The notes beneath the pieces were generated by a model, which saw only the letters and a list, made by a program, of their open reading frames with translations, ran no database searches and had not been told where the DNA came from. 64,000 nt of DNA from Leuctra nigra (lineage: Eukaryota > Arthropoda > Insecta > Plecoptera > Leuctridae): positions 17,285,246 through 17,349,245 of the forward strand of contig OW203773.1 of NCBI GenBank assembly GCA_934045905.1. Direction: 5' to 3'. The stretch's first letter is position 1, and every line of letters starts with the position of its first letter. The translations under genes and the position numbers were made by a program. Shown piece after piece: positions 21,071 through 32,400 of the stretch.

Positions 21071-21890
21071 TACGGGTTGGCGCAAAAAATCCCCCTGATT
21101 GAGAGGTCACTATATCGAAACATAATAGATAGGATTCTGAAATTTGTACAAATATTAGAAAACATACCAAAATGTAATATGTGCAAGTTTTAAAAACATT
21201 ATTATTGTAGGAACAAAGTTACAGCTGTTCAAATTTGGTTGTCAAAAACTTGATTAAACAGAGCTCAAAGAGCGCGAGTCGAGAAAACTTCCAATGGCCG
21301 GGACGCTGTGCCTTCAAAACTACTTACGATATCAAGCTGAAAATTTCAAATCATATTGAAAATATATTAAGATCGATTGGGTAAAAATTTCAGTCAATTT
21401 GAATGAAAGGAACGAAAATTATAGAATCTTGAAGTTGAGCGTAAAATCAGAAAATGAAGATCATTTCTAAACTTTTATTACTCACGTTATAAAAGTGATT
21501 CTATTCCCACTATTCTGTTTCCAAGCTCAACTTCAAGAATCCATAATTTTCTTTCCATTTGTTCACTCTGATTGAAATTTTTACACAATCGATCTTAATC
21601 TATATTTTAATCTAAATTTTCAGCTTGATATCGTACGTAGTTTTGAAGAAACAGCGTCCCGGCCATCGGAAGTTTTCCCGACGCGCGCTATTTGAGCTCC
21701 GTATAATAGATTTTTTTACAACCAAATTTGAACAGCTGTAACTTTTTTCCTACATTTGTAATGTTTTTGAAACTTGCACATAATACATTTTGGTATGTTT
21801 TCTAATATGTGTACAAATTTCAGAATACTATCTATAATAGTTTTGATATAGTGACCTCTCAATCAGTTTTTTTTTGCGCCACCCGGTATA
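21071..21890. mobile_element. 820-bp palindromic MITE, TA-flanked
   Basis: The ends TATACGGGTTGGCGCAAAA and TTTTGCGCCACCCGGTATA are inverted repeats, and the complementarity continues inward for several hundred bases (GAGGTCACTATAT with ATATAGTGACCTC; ACAGCTGTTCAAATTTGGTT with its complement). No protein is encoded. Ends flanked by TA and a GGGTGGCGCAAAA-like terminus suggest a Tc1/mariner-type foldback MITE (inference). Confidence 0.85.
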
Positions 21891-23520
21891 TAGTCCATCC
21901 CTTGTATCCATTTTGTCTATAGCAGAAAAAAAATGAGATCATAAATGAGGTATGAGATTTTAATTTCAGGGCAAATATTGTAAGAAGATTTCATCTGAGA
22001 TCGATATTTAGCGAAATCAACCCATTTTGGAAAGTCAAAAAAATATCCGGGACGATCCAAACTGGTCAAAGACGATTCACAGAAAAAATCGGAACCAAAT
22101 AACCGTTGAATATAGCGAGCTGAAACTTGGCATGAATAATCATACATATACCTATGAAATGTCGACGTCCTTTTTCGGTATTTTAATTGCAATTTTTATA
22201 TAATAAAGTCGGTATGTACCGGAAATGTCGCCTATTTATTGGTCCCTTTGGCTAGGTTAGATATCAAGTTAGTAACAAAAAGAGCGTCGACGTTGTGTTC
22301 GCATTTTCATAACGAAGACAACGAGCCCACTTGCAAGTCTGTAGAGTGAAAATTGCGGTCTGTGCGATTTTTTAACGAAACAGCAATATTTCGTAAAAAA
22401 AAATTCGGGACCAAAATATTGGTGTCGTAAAAGGTCAAGTGGGTTGTAGAATCACTAATAGAATGAGGAAAATACATTATCTTCTTCTTATGTGCCATAG
22501 TTTGGCCAATTTCGTGTTTTATAAGTTTACTCACGTGGTACCACTGGAATAGCCTTAAGGTTAAGGGGGGTGTGGGTGGGCGCGCCCCCCACTCTGCCCC
22601 GCAGGGCGTTTTTTGTTTTTTGGACACTTTGAAATCAATTTTGAGACGTTATGAGGTGTATTTTGTTGAAATATTCAAAACATTTTAAAATTGGCACTTT
22701 AGGGTGGTGGAAGACATGTTCAGTACTACCCCGCAGGGAATTTTTTTGTTTTTTTTGACACATTGAAATCAATTTTCTTTAGTTTTTTTTTTGTTACAAA
22801 ATGAAACTATACGTAAAACACTAGACATGTTTATGTTTTCCCGACATCCAGGGGGGGCAAGTGTCCCCCCCCCCCCCCCCTGTGGACGCCCATGCTCCTA
22901 CCCCCCTCCCCATTTATGTTGATATTTATAATAAAAATAAATGTGAGGAGACTTCCCTCTTTCATTGTGAAAAATGGGCTTCAGGGACAAATGAAAATGT
23001 GCAGTATTATTATATTTACAAAATCTTCATTACCAATATTAAAAGGGATAATTAAGGCACTTAGGTTAGTTGAGTTTCGGTTATATCTTTATTCAGTGAA
23101 ATCAGAATACTTTATTTTAAACACGATTGTCTATGTCAAGTATACCCATCTTGGAGGAAATCCCGTAAATTAGTTCTTGTAGTCACTAAAGGTAGGTAGT
23201 ACGTATGTCACAATACATAATATTTTTCTAATATTATTTATTACATTTTAAAGAACTATAATTCTCATCCATGTATCTATATCAGCTACTTTATATTAAG
23301 GAAAAATTGCAATGTTCAACTAATTGCCAACAGTTTGTTATATTAGTACAGAAATTATTTGTTTTAATTAATTTTTTATTATAAAATATTATCTAAACTA
23401 CTAGCTAGTACTTAGTACTATACTATAGCTAGTATACTAGTGTGGACTTTAACGCATTTCTTTCTCTATAAATACAATATAATTAATTTTTACTCGTTAT
23501 ATATATAAACCTTCATGAAC
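21891..23520. other. Intergenic with low-complexity runs
   Basis: No convincing gene. CCCCGCAGGG words followed by T-runs occur at 22598 and 22730, matching the CGCCCTGCGGGGCAA words of the hAT-like MITE at 28684-29174, so degenerate copies of that family may lie here. A pure C run of about 19 bases is at 22864. Confidence 0.45.

Positions 23521-23522
<2 letters not shown>

Positions 23523-23586
<64 letters not shown>
23523..23586. repeat. (AT)n microsatellite
   Basis: About 64 bp of uninterrupted AT dinucleotide repeats. Confidence 0.98.
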
Positions 23587-23591
<5 letters not shown>

Positions 23592-23613
23592 TGTAGATTT
23601 TCGCAGCAATTAT

Positions 23614-23982
23614 TATGTTCAAACTTAAATTCTGGATTGATCTGCGTCATGTTATTTATTAAAACAACGTTTCGAGCTCAATTGTGAGCCCTTCTTCAGG
23701 TTATTAGACAAATAGAATATCAAGAAAACTACTCTATGAATTTCCAGCTGTCATTTCCAGCAGTCATTCATAGAGTAGTTTTCTTGATATTCTATTTGTC
23801 TAATATTTGAGTAGAAAACTACTCTATGAATTTCCAGCTGTCATTTCCAGCAGTCATTCATAGAGTAGTTTTCTTGATATTCTATTTGTCTAATAACCTG
23901 AAGAAGGGCTCACAATTGAGCTCGAAACGTTGTTTTAATAAATAACATGACGCAGATCAATCCAGAATTTAAGTTTGAACAT
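23614..23982. mobile_element. Palindromic Penelope-like repeat with hammerhead-type motif
   Basis: A 369-bp inverted repeat centred near 23798. Each arm carries CCTGAAGAAGGGCTC...GAGCTCGAAACGTTG (plus at 23897-23931, minus at 23667-23700). This has the hammerhead core order CUGANGA, a GGGCTC/GAGCTC stem II, then GAAA. Such motifs are known in the terminal repeats of Penelope-like elements. The arms also contain a tandem duplicated block with CTACTCTATGAATTTCCAGC. No reverse transcriptase is present. Ribozyme activity is not shown, and the 10.1/11.1 pair looks non-canonical. Confidence 0.65.
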
Positions 23983-24004
23983 ATATCATCATCATCATCA
24001 TCCT

Positions 24005-25966
24005 TTATGGATTAGGCTCATCAGCCTGTTCCGGTTCCCAACGCTTTCTTGGACGTCCTAAATTTCTTCTTCCATGTGGGTGGTACTCCCAAACTTGAGC
24101 TGGTAATCTGCTCTCCGGCATCCTTAGCAGGTGTTCGCTCCATTTCGACTTGTAGTGCTTTAGTTTGTCGTGAATGCTTTCGATGTTTAGCTCCTGTCGT
24201 ATATCCGTATTCCTGATTCGGTCTGCCCTTGAGCATCCCTTTACAGATCTGAGGAATCTCATCTCAGCAGATTGCATTTGTTGTTCAGAGCGTTTAGTAG
24301 TTACCCACGTTTCAGATCCATATAATAATGTAGGCACGGCCAATGTTTTATAGAATTTCATCCTGGTTTCCTTCCTTGTCTTGTTTCGTAAATTTTTATT
24401 GATAGTTCCACATATGCTTCTGAATTGATTAATTCTGTCTTCTACATCTCGGTCTTGATAATGTGAAATGTTGCAACCAAGGTATTTGAAGTAACTGACC
24501 AGTTCTAAAATCTCATTATTAACGACAATTTTTGTTCTTCTTGCTTCCCGCCCTCTGAAAGCCATAGTTTTCGTTTGTGCTATTGAAATTTTTAGACCAT
24601 AATCACTTCTCATGATTTCATTTAGTGTATGAATACCTTTCTGCAAATCATTTTCGTTCCTTTGAATCAATACCATGTCGTCAGCATACAAGAGCATATT
24701 CAGGGTGGTATTGTCATTTAATTCTATTCCCTTTCTAAAACATCTCTTCCATTGTCTTATGGCGTCGTCTAAATATATATTAAAAAGCGTTGGAGATAAG
24801 CCACATCCTTGCCGCACTCCCTTATTTGACGGCATCTCTTCTGTCAATCTGCCACTCAGGTCCAAAGTAATAGTAGTGTTGTGGTATAGACTCATTATCG
24901 CTCTTATCAGATGCATTGGATATCCTCTCTTCTGCATGATCATCCACATCTTTCGCCTGTTAACACTATCAAAGGCTTTCTCTAGATCTATGAAAGCTAT
25001 ATGTGTCTCACAATTGAACTCTCTTCGTTTCTCAATAATTTGTTTAAGCGTAAAGATAGCATCTGTTGTGGAACGACCCGCTCGAAAACCCATCTGTTCT
25101 TCATCAATTAAATGATCCGATATAACCTTTAATCTAGAGTTTAGTATTCTGGCATATATTTTATAAGCGGTTTCAAGAAGACTGATCCCTCTGTAGTTAG
25201 CACACAGGTCGCGGTTCCCTTTCTTGAACAGAGAAATAACTTTTGCCTTCGCCCAATCATTGGGTATTGTACTCGTTCTCCAGCACATGTTAAAAAGATG
25301 CAGAAGTCTTTGATGCAACAGTATTCCCCCATACTTCCAAAGTTCCATGCCTATTCCACTTAGCCCAGCTGCTTTTCTATTTTTTGTGGCACGAATGGCC
25401 TCAATTACTTCTTGTATTGTTATGTCATCTAAACCTCGTGTGTCTTCTTCTCGGATCTCATTTATAACAGCGTTTGGGTCATACCACAAATCTGTGTAGT
25501 GTCTCTTCCACTCCTCACTTCTTATACAGTCTATTCTCAATGTCTCCCGTTCTGATTTTGAGAATGACTTCATAGTTTTATAAGTCATGCTCTGTCTACC
25601 ATGGACATCATTTTCAATTACACTAATAAAACGATCCCACGAGTCTTGGTGCGCTTTCCGAACCAGGTTCTTTGCAATATTTCTTTTGACTTTGTATGTC
25701 TCTATATGTTCTACTGTTAGATCGTTTAACCGGTTCAGATATGCTACTTGTTTCTCTTTAATAGCTATTTGTATTTCCTGTGACCAGATTTTTAGACCTT
25801 TCATTCTTCCATGCTTCTTCTTCTTCCCCAACACTTCCATTGCAACCTGCTTGACCATATGTTGCAAATTACTCCACTCTTCTGCAATGTCTTGACTAGT
25901 CTCCTTTGTATTTAATTCCTTGTGCAACCTCTTTTGATATAAGTCTCTTAAACTTTCTTCCTGCAA
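24005..25966 (-). CDS. RTE reverse transcriptase region (element 2)
   Basis: An open frame of 653 codons encodes the reverse transcriptase of a non-LTR retrotransposon, which copies element RNA at the nicked target. Motifs in order: NRKAAGLSGIGMELWKYGG, ISLFKKGNRD, NYRGISLLETAYKIYARIL, EEQMGFRAGRSTTDAIFTLK, HIAFIDLEKAFDSVNR, GVRQGCGLSPTLFNIYLDDA and the catalytic LLYADDMVLI. The C-terminus has FKYLGCNISHYQDRDVEDRI and LLYGSETWVTTKR, both frequent in RTE-type proteins. The frame is intact, but the upstream endonuclease is out of frame with it. Confidence 0.93.
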   Translation of the reverse strand: MQEESLRDLYQKRLHKELNTKETSQDIAEEWSNLQHMVKQVAMEVLGKKKKHGRMKGLKIWSQEIQIAIKEKQVAYLNRLNDLTVEHIETYKVKRNIAKNLVRKAHQDSWDRFISVIENDVHGRQSMTYKTMKSFSKSERETLRIDCIRSEEWKRHYTDLWYDPNAVINEIREEDTRGLDDITIQEVIEAIRATKNRKAAGLSGIGMELWKYGGILLHQRLLHLFNMCWRTSTIPNDWAKAKVISLFKKGNRDLCANYRGISLLETAYKIYARILNSRLKVISDHLIDEEQMGFRAGRSTTDAIFTLKQIIEKRREFNCETHIAFIDLEKAFDSVNRRKMWMIMQKRGYPMHLIRAIMSLYHNTTITLDLSGRLTEEMPSNKGVRQGCGLSPTLFNIYLDDAIRQWKRCFRKGIELNDNTTLNMLLYADDMVLIQRNENDLQKGIHTLNEIMRSDYGLKISIAQTKTMAFRGREARRTKIVVNNEILELVSYFKYLGCNISHYQDRDVEDRINQFRSICGTINKNLRNKTRKETRMKFYKTLAVPTLLYGSETWVTTKRSEQQMQSAEMRFLRSVKGCSRADRIRNTDIRQELNIESIHDKLKHYKSKWSEHLLRMPESRLPAQVWEYHPHGRRNLGRPRKRWEPEQADEPNP

Positions 25967-26050
25967 TAGATGTGTTTTAAAAACTTCTTCAGCTTTCTTT
26001 TCTTGTGGTATGCCTTTGCTCTTCTTCCATCTTTTATACAGAACGATCTG

Positions 26051-26817
26051 CTAGATTAGTAAGAAATGGTCCGTATTCACGTCTTCTCCCCGGAATACTC
26101 TCGTGTCTGTAACTTGACCTGCTAATTTCTTGTTTACAATTATGTAGTCGATAATCGATCTTGTTCCTCGAGCGGACCACGTATATTTGTGTATATCCTT
26201 CTTCCGGAAGAAAGTATTGGTAATTTTCAGTTTGTTAAATGTTGCAAATTCCTTTAAATTGTGTCCATTTTCATTAATTCTTTCTTCTCCAAACGTTCCT
26301 ATGACATTCGGGACTGGCCTATTCCCTACTCTGGCATTAAGATCTCCAAGAATGATCAAGTGGTCTTTCTGGTTCTGCTGATTCATTATTTTCTGAAGGT
26401 CCTTATAAAACTGTGTACTCTCTTCTTTCTTGCCCTCCTCAGGAGCATAGACACCCACAACAGTCACACTACCTCTTTTCTGTTGCAGTTTAACTATAAT
26501 TATCCTATCACTTATATAATCGTAACTTTTTATTTTATTTTCCTATTTTCGATGTATAAATATTGCTACCCCTTACTTGCTCTGCAATTCTGATTTACTC
26601 CGCTGTACAACATAATGTAGTCCTCGACATATTTGCTCCCTCTTAATTTCTTTTTTGTTTCTGTTACAACTGCGAAGTTAATGTTCTTTTTTGCAAATAC
26701 ACTGGCCAATTCTATTTCCTTGTTATTTATTCCCCTTACATTCCAGGTAGCAACTCTACATGTTTCCGCGATCCAGTGTCGTTTAACCTTTACCGATTCG
26801 TGCCGATTCGTCATCAT
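26051..26817 (-). pseudogene. RTE endonuclease region (element 2), frameshifted
   Basis: Two frames, 26566-26817 and 26051-26467, carry the APE endonuclease: ATWNVRGINNKE, VVTETKKKLRG, then VVGVYAPEEG, IILGDLNARVGNR, KITNTFFRKKDIHKYTWSA and NTDHFLL. They are separated by about 100 bp with a frame change, and a second break separates them from the reverse transcriptase. Together they show the endonuclease is dead in this copy. Confidence 0.85.
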
Positions 26818-27227
26818 TAATATCCGTCCTTCCGAGGCTCATTTGGGAACTGCAAGTTTAAATATTTTTCACGTGAATGAAGTACTGGTCCATTGCACAA
26901 CCCAATATTCCGGATGGGGCCGGGTTTTCTGTTAGGGTGTGCTCCCTTAGCCGAGATTTTCCAGTTATTTATAAAGGCGCCGGACACTCGCCTTTCACCC
27001 CCTTCCATTCTGCAACATAGCAGCATTCCATATGCCACTATGCAGTACTTAGGGATCACGCGGCTCATGCCTTCGTGGACGTATGGAAGTGGGGTTTGCT
27101 GGCAAGTGTGACTCGATTCCTCGAGCTTCCAATTCATTCGTCGGAAATCAGTGGGCATTGACTGGATTTTATTAGAGTATACCGTATCGGCATTGATATA
27201 CTCCTCCAGTACCCATTACCAGCCATT

Positions 27228-27929
27228 GATCATGACAATGATCATGTAATTATAGGGAAAATTTAATGACAGTTAACTGTACTTTTTTTGCGTCGTGTGT
27301 ATTCGAACAAATATGCGATACGTGATGGAGCCACTTCTGGCAGGAAACTTTTTAGATGCACTTTTTTATTTTGATGTTCGTGTTTCCATAGGGCAGTGAA
27401 AAAGGTGAAACAACATATATATATTGCTCTTTGATCACCTATTATTATGAGTAACAATAATCATAAAATAAAAACAACAAATTTGAAAACAATTAATGCC
27501 ATTGCTTTCAAATGTTACATTTCTTAAAACAAAAGCAAAGAGGAAATTGGACACTTGGCCTATTACTCTTTTGTCATTTTTGTAAATAAAAAAATAAGGA
27601 ACACGACTGACCTCTGGTGGATTCTTTGGTACTATCCATAATGGAAGATATAAAGGGTTTATTTATGTAAATAAATTATATGAAATTTGCTTTAGTTGTC
27701 TGTTATGGCTGAAAAAATAAACTTGTAACTAAATCTAAATTTCATTTATTTCACCTTTTTCACTGCCCTATGGAAACACGAACATCAAAATAAAAAAGTG
27801 CATCTAAAAAGTTTCCTGCCAGAAGTGGCTCCATCACGTATCGCATATTTGTTCGAATACACATGACGCAAAAAAGTACAGTTAACTGTCATTAAATTTT
27901 CTCTATAATTACATGATCATTGTCATGTA
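27228..27929. mobile_element. Inverted-repeat element with about 170-bp arms
   Basis: ATGACAATGATCATGTAATT near 27232 is mirrored at 27904-27929. The arms then match almost perfectly for about 170 bp (for instance AGTTAACTGTAC, GTGATGGAGCCACTTCTGGC and AGGGCAGTGAAAAAGGTGAA with their complements). About 350 bp of unique AT-rich sequence lies between. No transposase is present. The target duplication is not clear. Confidence 0.85.
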
Positions 27930-28029
27930 ACCTTTGTCATTGATCCAAAATTTCTTCAAGATCAGTATAGCACTCTAGTGGTAGAGATGAGGTACTAGTG
28001 GAAGGGTGTACGCATTCAATTCTCCATAA

Positions 28030-28256
28030 AGGTGGATTCACACAGCCGTTCCAAACTTCGAGTTTGAAACTCAAGTTTGCCAAAGTTCCGAATCGCCGTT
28101 CCAAAAACTCTCGTGTGAACTATGAAAGTTTGAAACTCAATCCTCACAGTTCGAATCTTTTCATAGTTCACACGAAGGTTTTGTGAACGGTGATTCGGAA
28201 CTTCGGCAAACTTGAGTTTCAAACTCAAAGTTTGGAACGGCCGTGTGAATCCACCT
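28030..28256. mobile_element. 227-bp palindromic MITE, TAA target duplication
   Basis: AGGTGGATTCACACAGCCGT and its complement form the ends, with TAA on each side (28027-28029 and 28257-28259). Complementarity runs through most of the length (AAACTTGAGTTTCAAACTC words). The other foldback arm shows the empty site TCTCCATAAGGAACG. The TWA duplication suggests the Harbinger type. Confidence 0.9.
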
Positions 28257-28683
28257 TAAGGAACGTGCAGAGTTTAGAGATACCTCACATCAATATCATA
28301 CGCTATTAACATAGAACACCGAAAAAAAGTAATGGGAATAAAGAATTATGCTTTATCGATCTGACACCTCAAAATTTTTCTCCGTGTGTAAATAGCAGGG
28401 AAATAATCATGCAAACATGAATGTCATCAGCCAATCAGAGGACTGAAAATAATTCAACGGACCAATCAGGCTACTGTACAAGCCGTATTTGCTTCACACG
28501 GAAATTTTTATATAATTATTTAGACACATTACATAAATTTGTGAGATGTCAGGTCTAAAAAGCACAATCTTTTCTATAATCCTTACAATTTTAGGGTTTT
28601 ATGGTAAATGGTGTATGAGTAAAGGTATCTAAACTCCACACGTTCCTTATGGAGAAGTGACTGCGGACACCCTTCCTCTAGTA

Positions 28684-29174
28684 CAGGGGTCGGCAACCCG
28701 CTCCGGAGCCGCATGCGGCTCCTTGATGGTTCTTAAATGGCTCTTGATAATTAAAAAAAAATAAAATGGAATCGATCATTTTTTAAATTTAGCAAAAAAC
28801 GCCCTGCGGGGCAACAATTAGGTGGTTATTTGATTTAGTTTGTTCATTTTAGAGTCCTATAATCACTTTTAAGTGGTTAAAATCCTAAAAAACGCCCTGC
28901 GGGGCAACAATTGGAAAGGTTATTTGATTCAGTTTGTTATTTTAGAGCCCCAGAATCATTTTTAAATTCTTTAAATTCTGAAAAACGCCCTGCGGGGCAA
29001 CAACTGGGGGACAACGACTGGGGGGCTTCGCCAAAATATCAAAATAAACTGTTAATTAAAAAATTTATTTTCGGTGTAATTTATTTGATTGCCTCTACTG
29101 CGGCTCCCATTATTATCTAATTTATGAATATTCGGGAAATTGGCTCCTTCACCAAAAAGGGTTGCCGACCCCTG
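28684..29174. mobile_element. 491-bp hAT-type MITE
   Basis: The ends are CAGGGGTCGGCAACCCG and its complement, flanked by a perfect 8-bp duplication CTCTAGTA (28676-28683 and 29175-29182). The CAGGGGTCGGCAA terminus and 8-bp duplication are diagnostic of hAT elements. Inside are three spaced copies of AAACGCCCTGCGGGGCAACAA (28797, 28891 and 28983), probable subterminal repeats. Confidence 0.95.
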
Positions 29175-29409
29175 CTCTAGTACCACATTTCTACCACGAG
29201 AGTGAAGCATCAATATTCATTGTGCGAATGCAATAAAAAATGTGAACAAATTGGTATATTATTATATAAACAATAATCATATTAATTATGAATAAAAGCA
29301 GTTTAATGCATCAGCGCATATCGTAGGTATCCGGTCATGCAGGAACCATTTTTGCACCTATTTGATAGATATTATGGTTTACGGCGCTCAACAGAGAGGT
29401 TATCAGCGC

Positions 29410-32400
29410 CTATTTGATATTATCTTCATCTTCTTGAGTGTTAAACCGATCAGTAGTGATAATGTCCTCCACATAATACTTTTCCAAAGGATTTTCACAG
29501 TATTCCGAGTCAGCTGCCAAGTAGGAACCTCTTCCGATCAACAGTAAGTCGACCTCACCTCTAAAAGTGGCCAAATCGTCGACGTCACATTCGGGTTGAT
29601 CTTGAGTACAATGAATCTTCATCCTCCATGAAGCGAAAGGGCTGAGAATTGGATCGCTTTTCTTTAGCATGTTGTAGAGTTTGTTTTCTTCATAGTGCTC
29701 AGATGAATTTGTCTTTCTATTACTGAAAATAATGTTCACAGGATTGCTAGTGATTTCGTAAAACTTGTTCGCACAACGGAGGCGAGAATCTCCTAGGTGA
29801 ACAATGTCGACGAGAAATTCATTAAAAATATCACTGAATTTGCTTTGCAGAGCTTCGTCCGAGGTTCTGAAGTACAGTTCAATATTTTGGAATTTTATCG
29901 CATCTTCGTGAAAACCATCCAGAATATCAGCGTAGAGGTCAACTTCTTTTCCTGACAGCATGTCCCATAGAGTCTCGTTGTTCTTCTCCTTCTTCCACTC
30001 GTAGAATGGATTTTCTATGTCATTTTCTGACTTCATTAAGGGCGTGTCCTGCAAACTGTTAATATGTATTCTATCCGATGTTATGTGCTCATCCATATAT
30101 TTCAGACTAGCTAATGTAGTTTTAATTATGTTTTCCAACGTATCTTTCTTATCCACGGCCTCCAAAGTCTTGATATTTTCCATATTCTCATAAGCGAACG
30201 GAAAAACAATCTGCTTGTACGCTCTAATAGCTTCAGCGTACAAGTACTTAATTTCCAAACCACGTGTCATATGATCTAGTTCATTTATTGACTCATTATT
30301 GGGACCGTTTCTATATTCCTTCTCATTACATTCCGTACAAGATACAGTTGCTATGTGATCAAATAACTCGATGTTATCTTGGTATTGCTTTATCTTCTGC
30401 ATGAGAGATATTATTGCCGTAATGGCTTCTTCCAGATGCCTCATCAGCTTCTTGACCATTCCTGATTTTCCTTTTCCCGCAACTCTCTCGGCATCGCGTT
30501 TGATATCCTGAATTCGCGACGTCACTTTCCAATTCATTTGAACGAGTTTGACATCACTTACATCTGGTTTTGAGCCACCTGCCTTGGGCTTCAGTGACTC
30601 AGATAACTCCTTGTCGTATTTATCCACTGCAGATTTCAGTTGTGCTGTCTCCTTGACGCTTTTCGATATGGCGCTCTGCAGAATGTCCGTAGAATTGTAC
30701 TGTTCAATACCATAGATGATCGCATTCAATCCGCATTCAGCAATATGGGCGACAGTTTTATCTGAATCACGCATAGCTTCAGTTAGAATGTGCTCAATTT
30801 TACTATTAGCTTTAGAGAGTTCTGCTTTGCTGATTTTACCAGCGGATAAACTTTTTTTTATTTCACTCAATTCACTATTTTTTTCTTTTAGTGTGCTAAA
30901 ATCTTTCGCCAAAATCAGATATCTGTCAATTCTTTTGATTAGTTCCAAGCATTTCTCTCGAGTCATTTGATTTAATTTCTCGAAGGAGCTAATGGGAACC
31001 GGAATGGATTGTGGTTTGAACAGTTTGGTTTTCGAATTGATAACGGCTTCGGCTGCACCAGCAAAGAAAACACATAAACCTGTACAATACTCAACTATGT
31101 CAACAAGTCGTGTTCCAATTACCGACGATTTCATATTCTCCTCACCAGAACCTTGTGCCTGTGCATAAACATCCTTCTTAATTTTATCCAACTCTTCATA
31201 CATATTTCCACTGATCAGCTTTTGAGCGTGAGTCATTTTTTCAACTACACCGCTAATGTATTTTTCCTTAGTTTCTTTTAATTTGTCTATCCTTAGACTT
31301 GTTTTCAAAATATTTATATTGTCAATGACACCTTGGAGGTACTCTTGAATATTAAAGACCAGAATTCCTTCTTGGCTCACGCTACGTACAAGACTTAAAG
31401 CAGCTGTGTAGATGAACTTCTGCATGTATCTCATATCTTCAGACTTTTCGTCGGCCCTTGGTAGTTCAACATAAGCCCTGATGTTAAGAAGCATCGACTG
31501 GTAAAATGGTAGTAGTCGTAAGTTGTAAACATCCCTTAGCTTGTTGGCGTTGTCATACAAATATTTAAAATCTACAAAGAGACTCTTGGTTGTATGAATC
31601 GGTAGAAGAATGTCAGCAATTCGAGTGTCGTTATTCAAGTGATAGAAGAATTCACGCTGATCTTCAGTTTGAAACTCCTTCGACTTGATGGCATCCAGTA
31701 AGGAAGACTTGAATGAAAATACCACCTGATGGAAGAAAGTGATTGGTACGACTGGCAGGGGATCTGTTATATTTGCATCATTGATACCGGTCTCGCCAGC
31801 TTTGCCTGAAGGCGGATCCCTATCAGAATCCTGGTCGACACTTATCCACTGGAATGTGTAGTTCAAGTCATCAGAACCAGTAACTACATAGGATGCGATT
31901 AACTGGCCACCGTTGGGACCTCCAAGCCCACCCTCGCCTCCTACTCCATCATCACCACGTGAGCCATTCACTTGCTCCAGACTAACCGACTGCTTGCCCT
32001 CGAACTGAATCACTTGAATTGTTCCGGGCAATCCGCCGAGTCCGCCGACTCCACCGTCACCTCCGTTTCCACCGATACCTTCTTGAGTGTACAAGATGTA
32101 GTAATTCATTGTAGAGTTTGGAACGACCGCAACAGTATTGACAATGAGATTGATTGATCGAAACTCGATATTCTTTGCAGTCAAATCATCCGATCCATTC
32201 TGTACGGCTGGGTTGTACGAGTCGTTGTAAGTTAAAACATTGCTGATGGTAGGAAACATGCCAGGCTTGCCAACGCCTCCATCACCGCCAGTTTGTCCAG
32301 GACCTCCTTGTCCTCCATTAGCCGAGATCGACAAGTCGTTCCCATTTATCATATCCTTCACTATCAATAGAATTGCTCCTGGTCCCGTAAGTCCTGGTTT

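Larger units (their letters stand above)
23983..27160 (-). mobile_element. RTE-type non-LTR retrotransposon 2
   Basis: Minus-strand order: a leader with a short frame (26817-27158), APE endonuclease (26817 to 26051, frameshifted), reverse transcriptase (25966 to 24005), then a (GAT)n tail at 23984-24001. A short tandem-repeat 3' tail is typical of RTE elements. The copy is nearly full length but frameshifted twice in the endonuclease part, so it is probably inactive. It ends directly on the Penelope-like palindrome. Confidence 0.92.
27971..29204. mobile_element. Foldback element carrying two nested MITEs
   Basis: CACTCTAGTGGTAGAGATG at 27971 is mirrored by the complement ending at 29204 (CACTCTCGTGGTAGAAATG). 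Further inward GGAAGGGTGT, TCTCCATAAGGAACGTG and AGAGATACCT also match in inverted orientation (28000-28285 and 28610-28675). The left arm is interrupted by a MITE at 28030-28256 and the right arm by a hAT-like MITE at 28684-29174. Removing both restores the inverted repeat. Confidence 0.8.
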
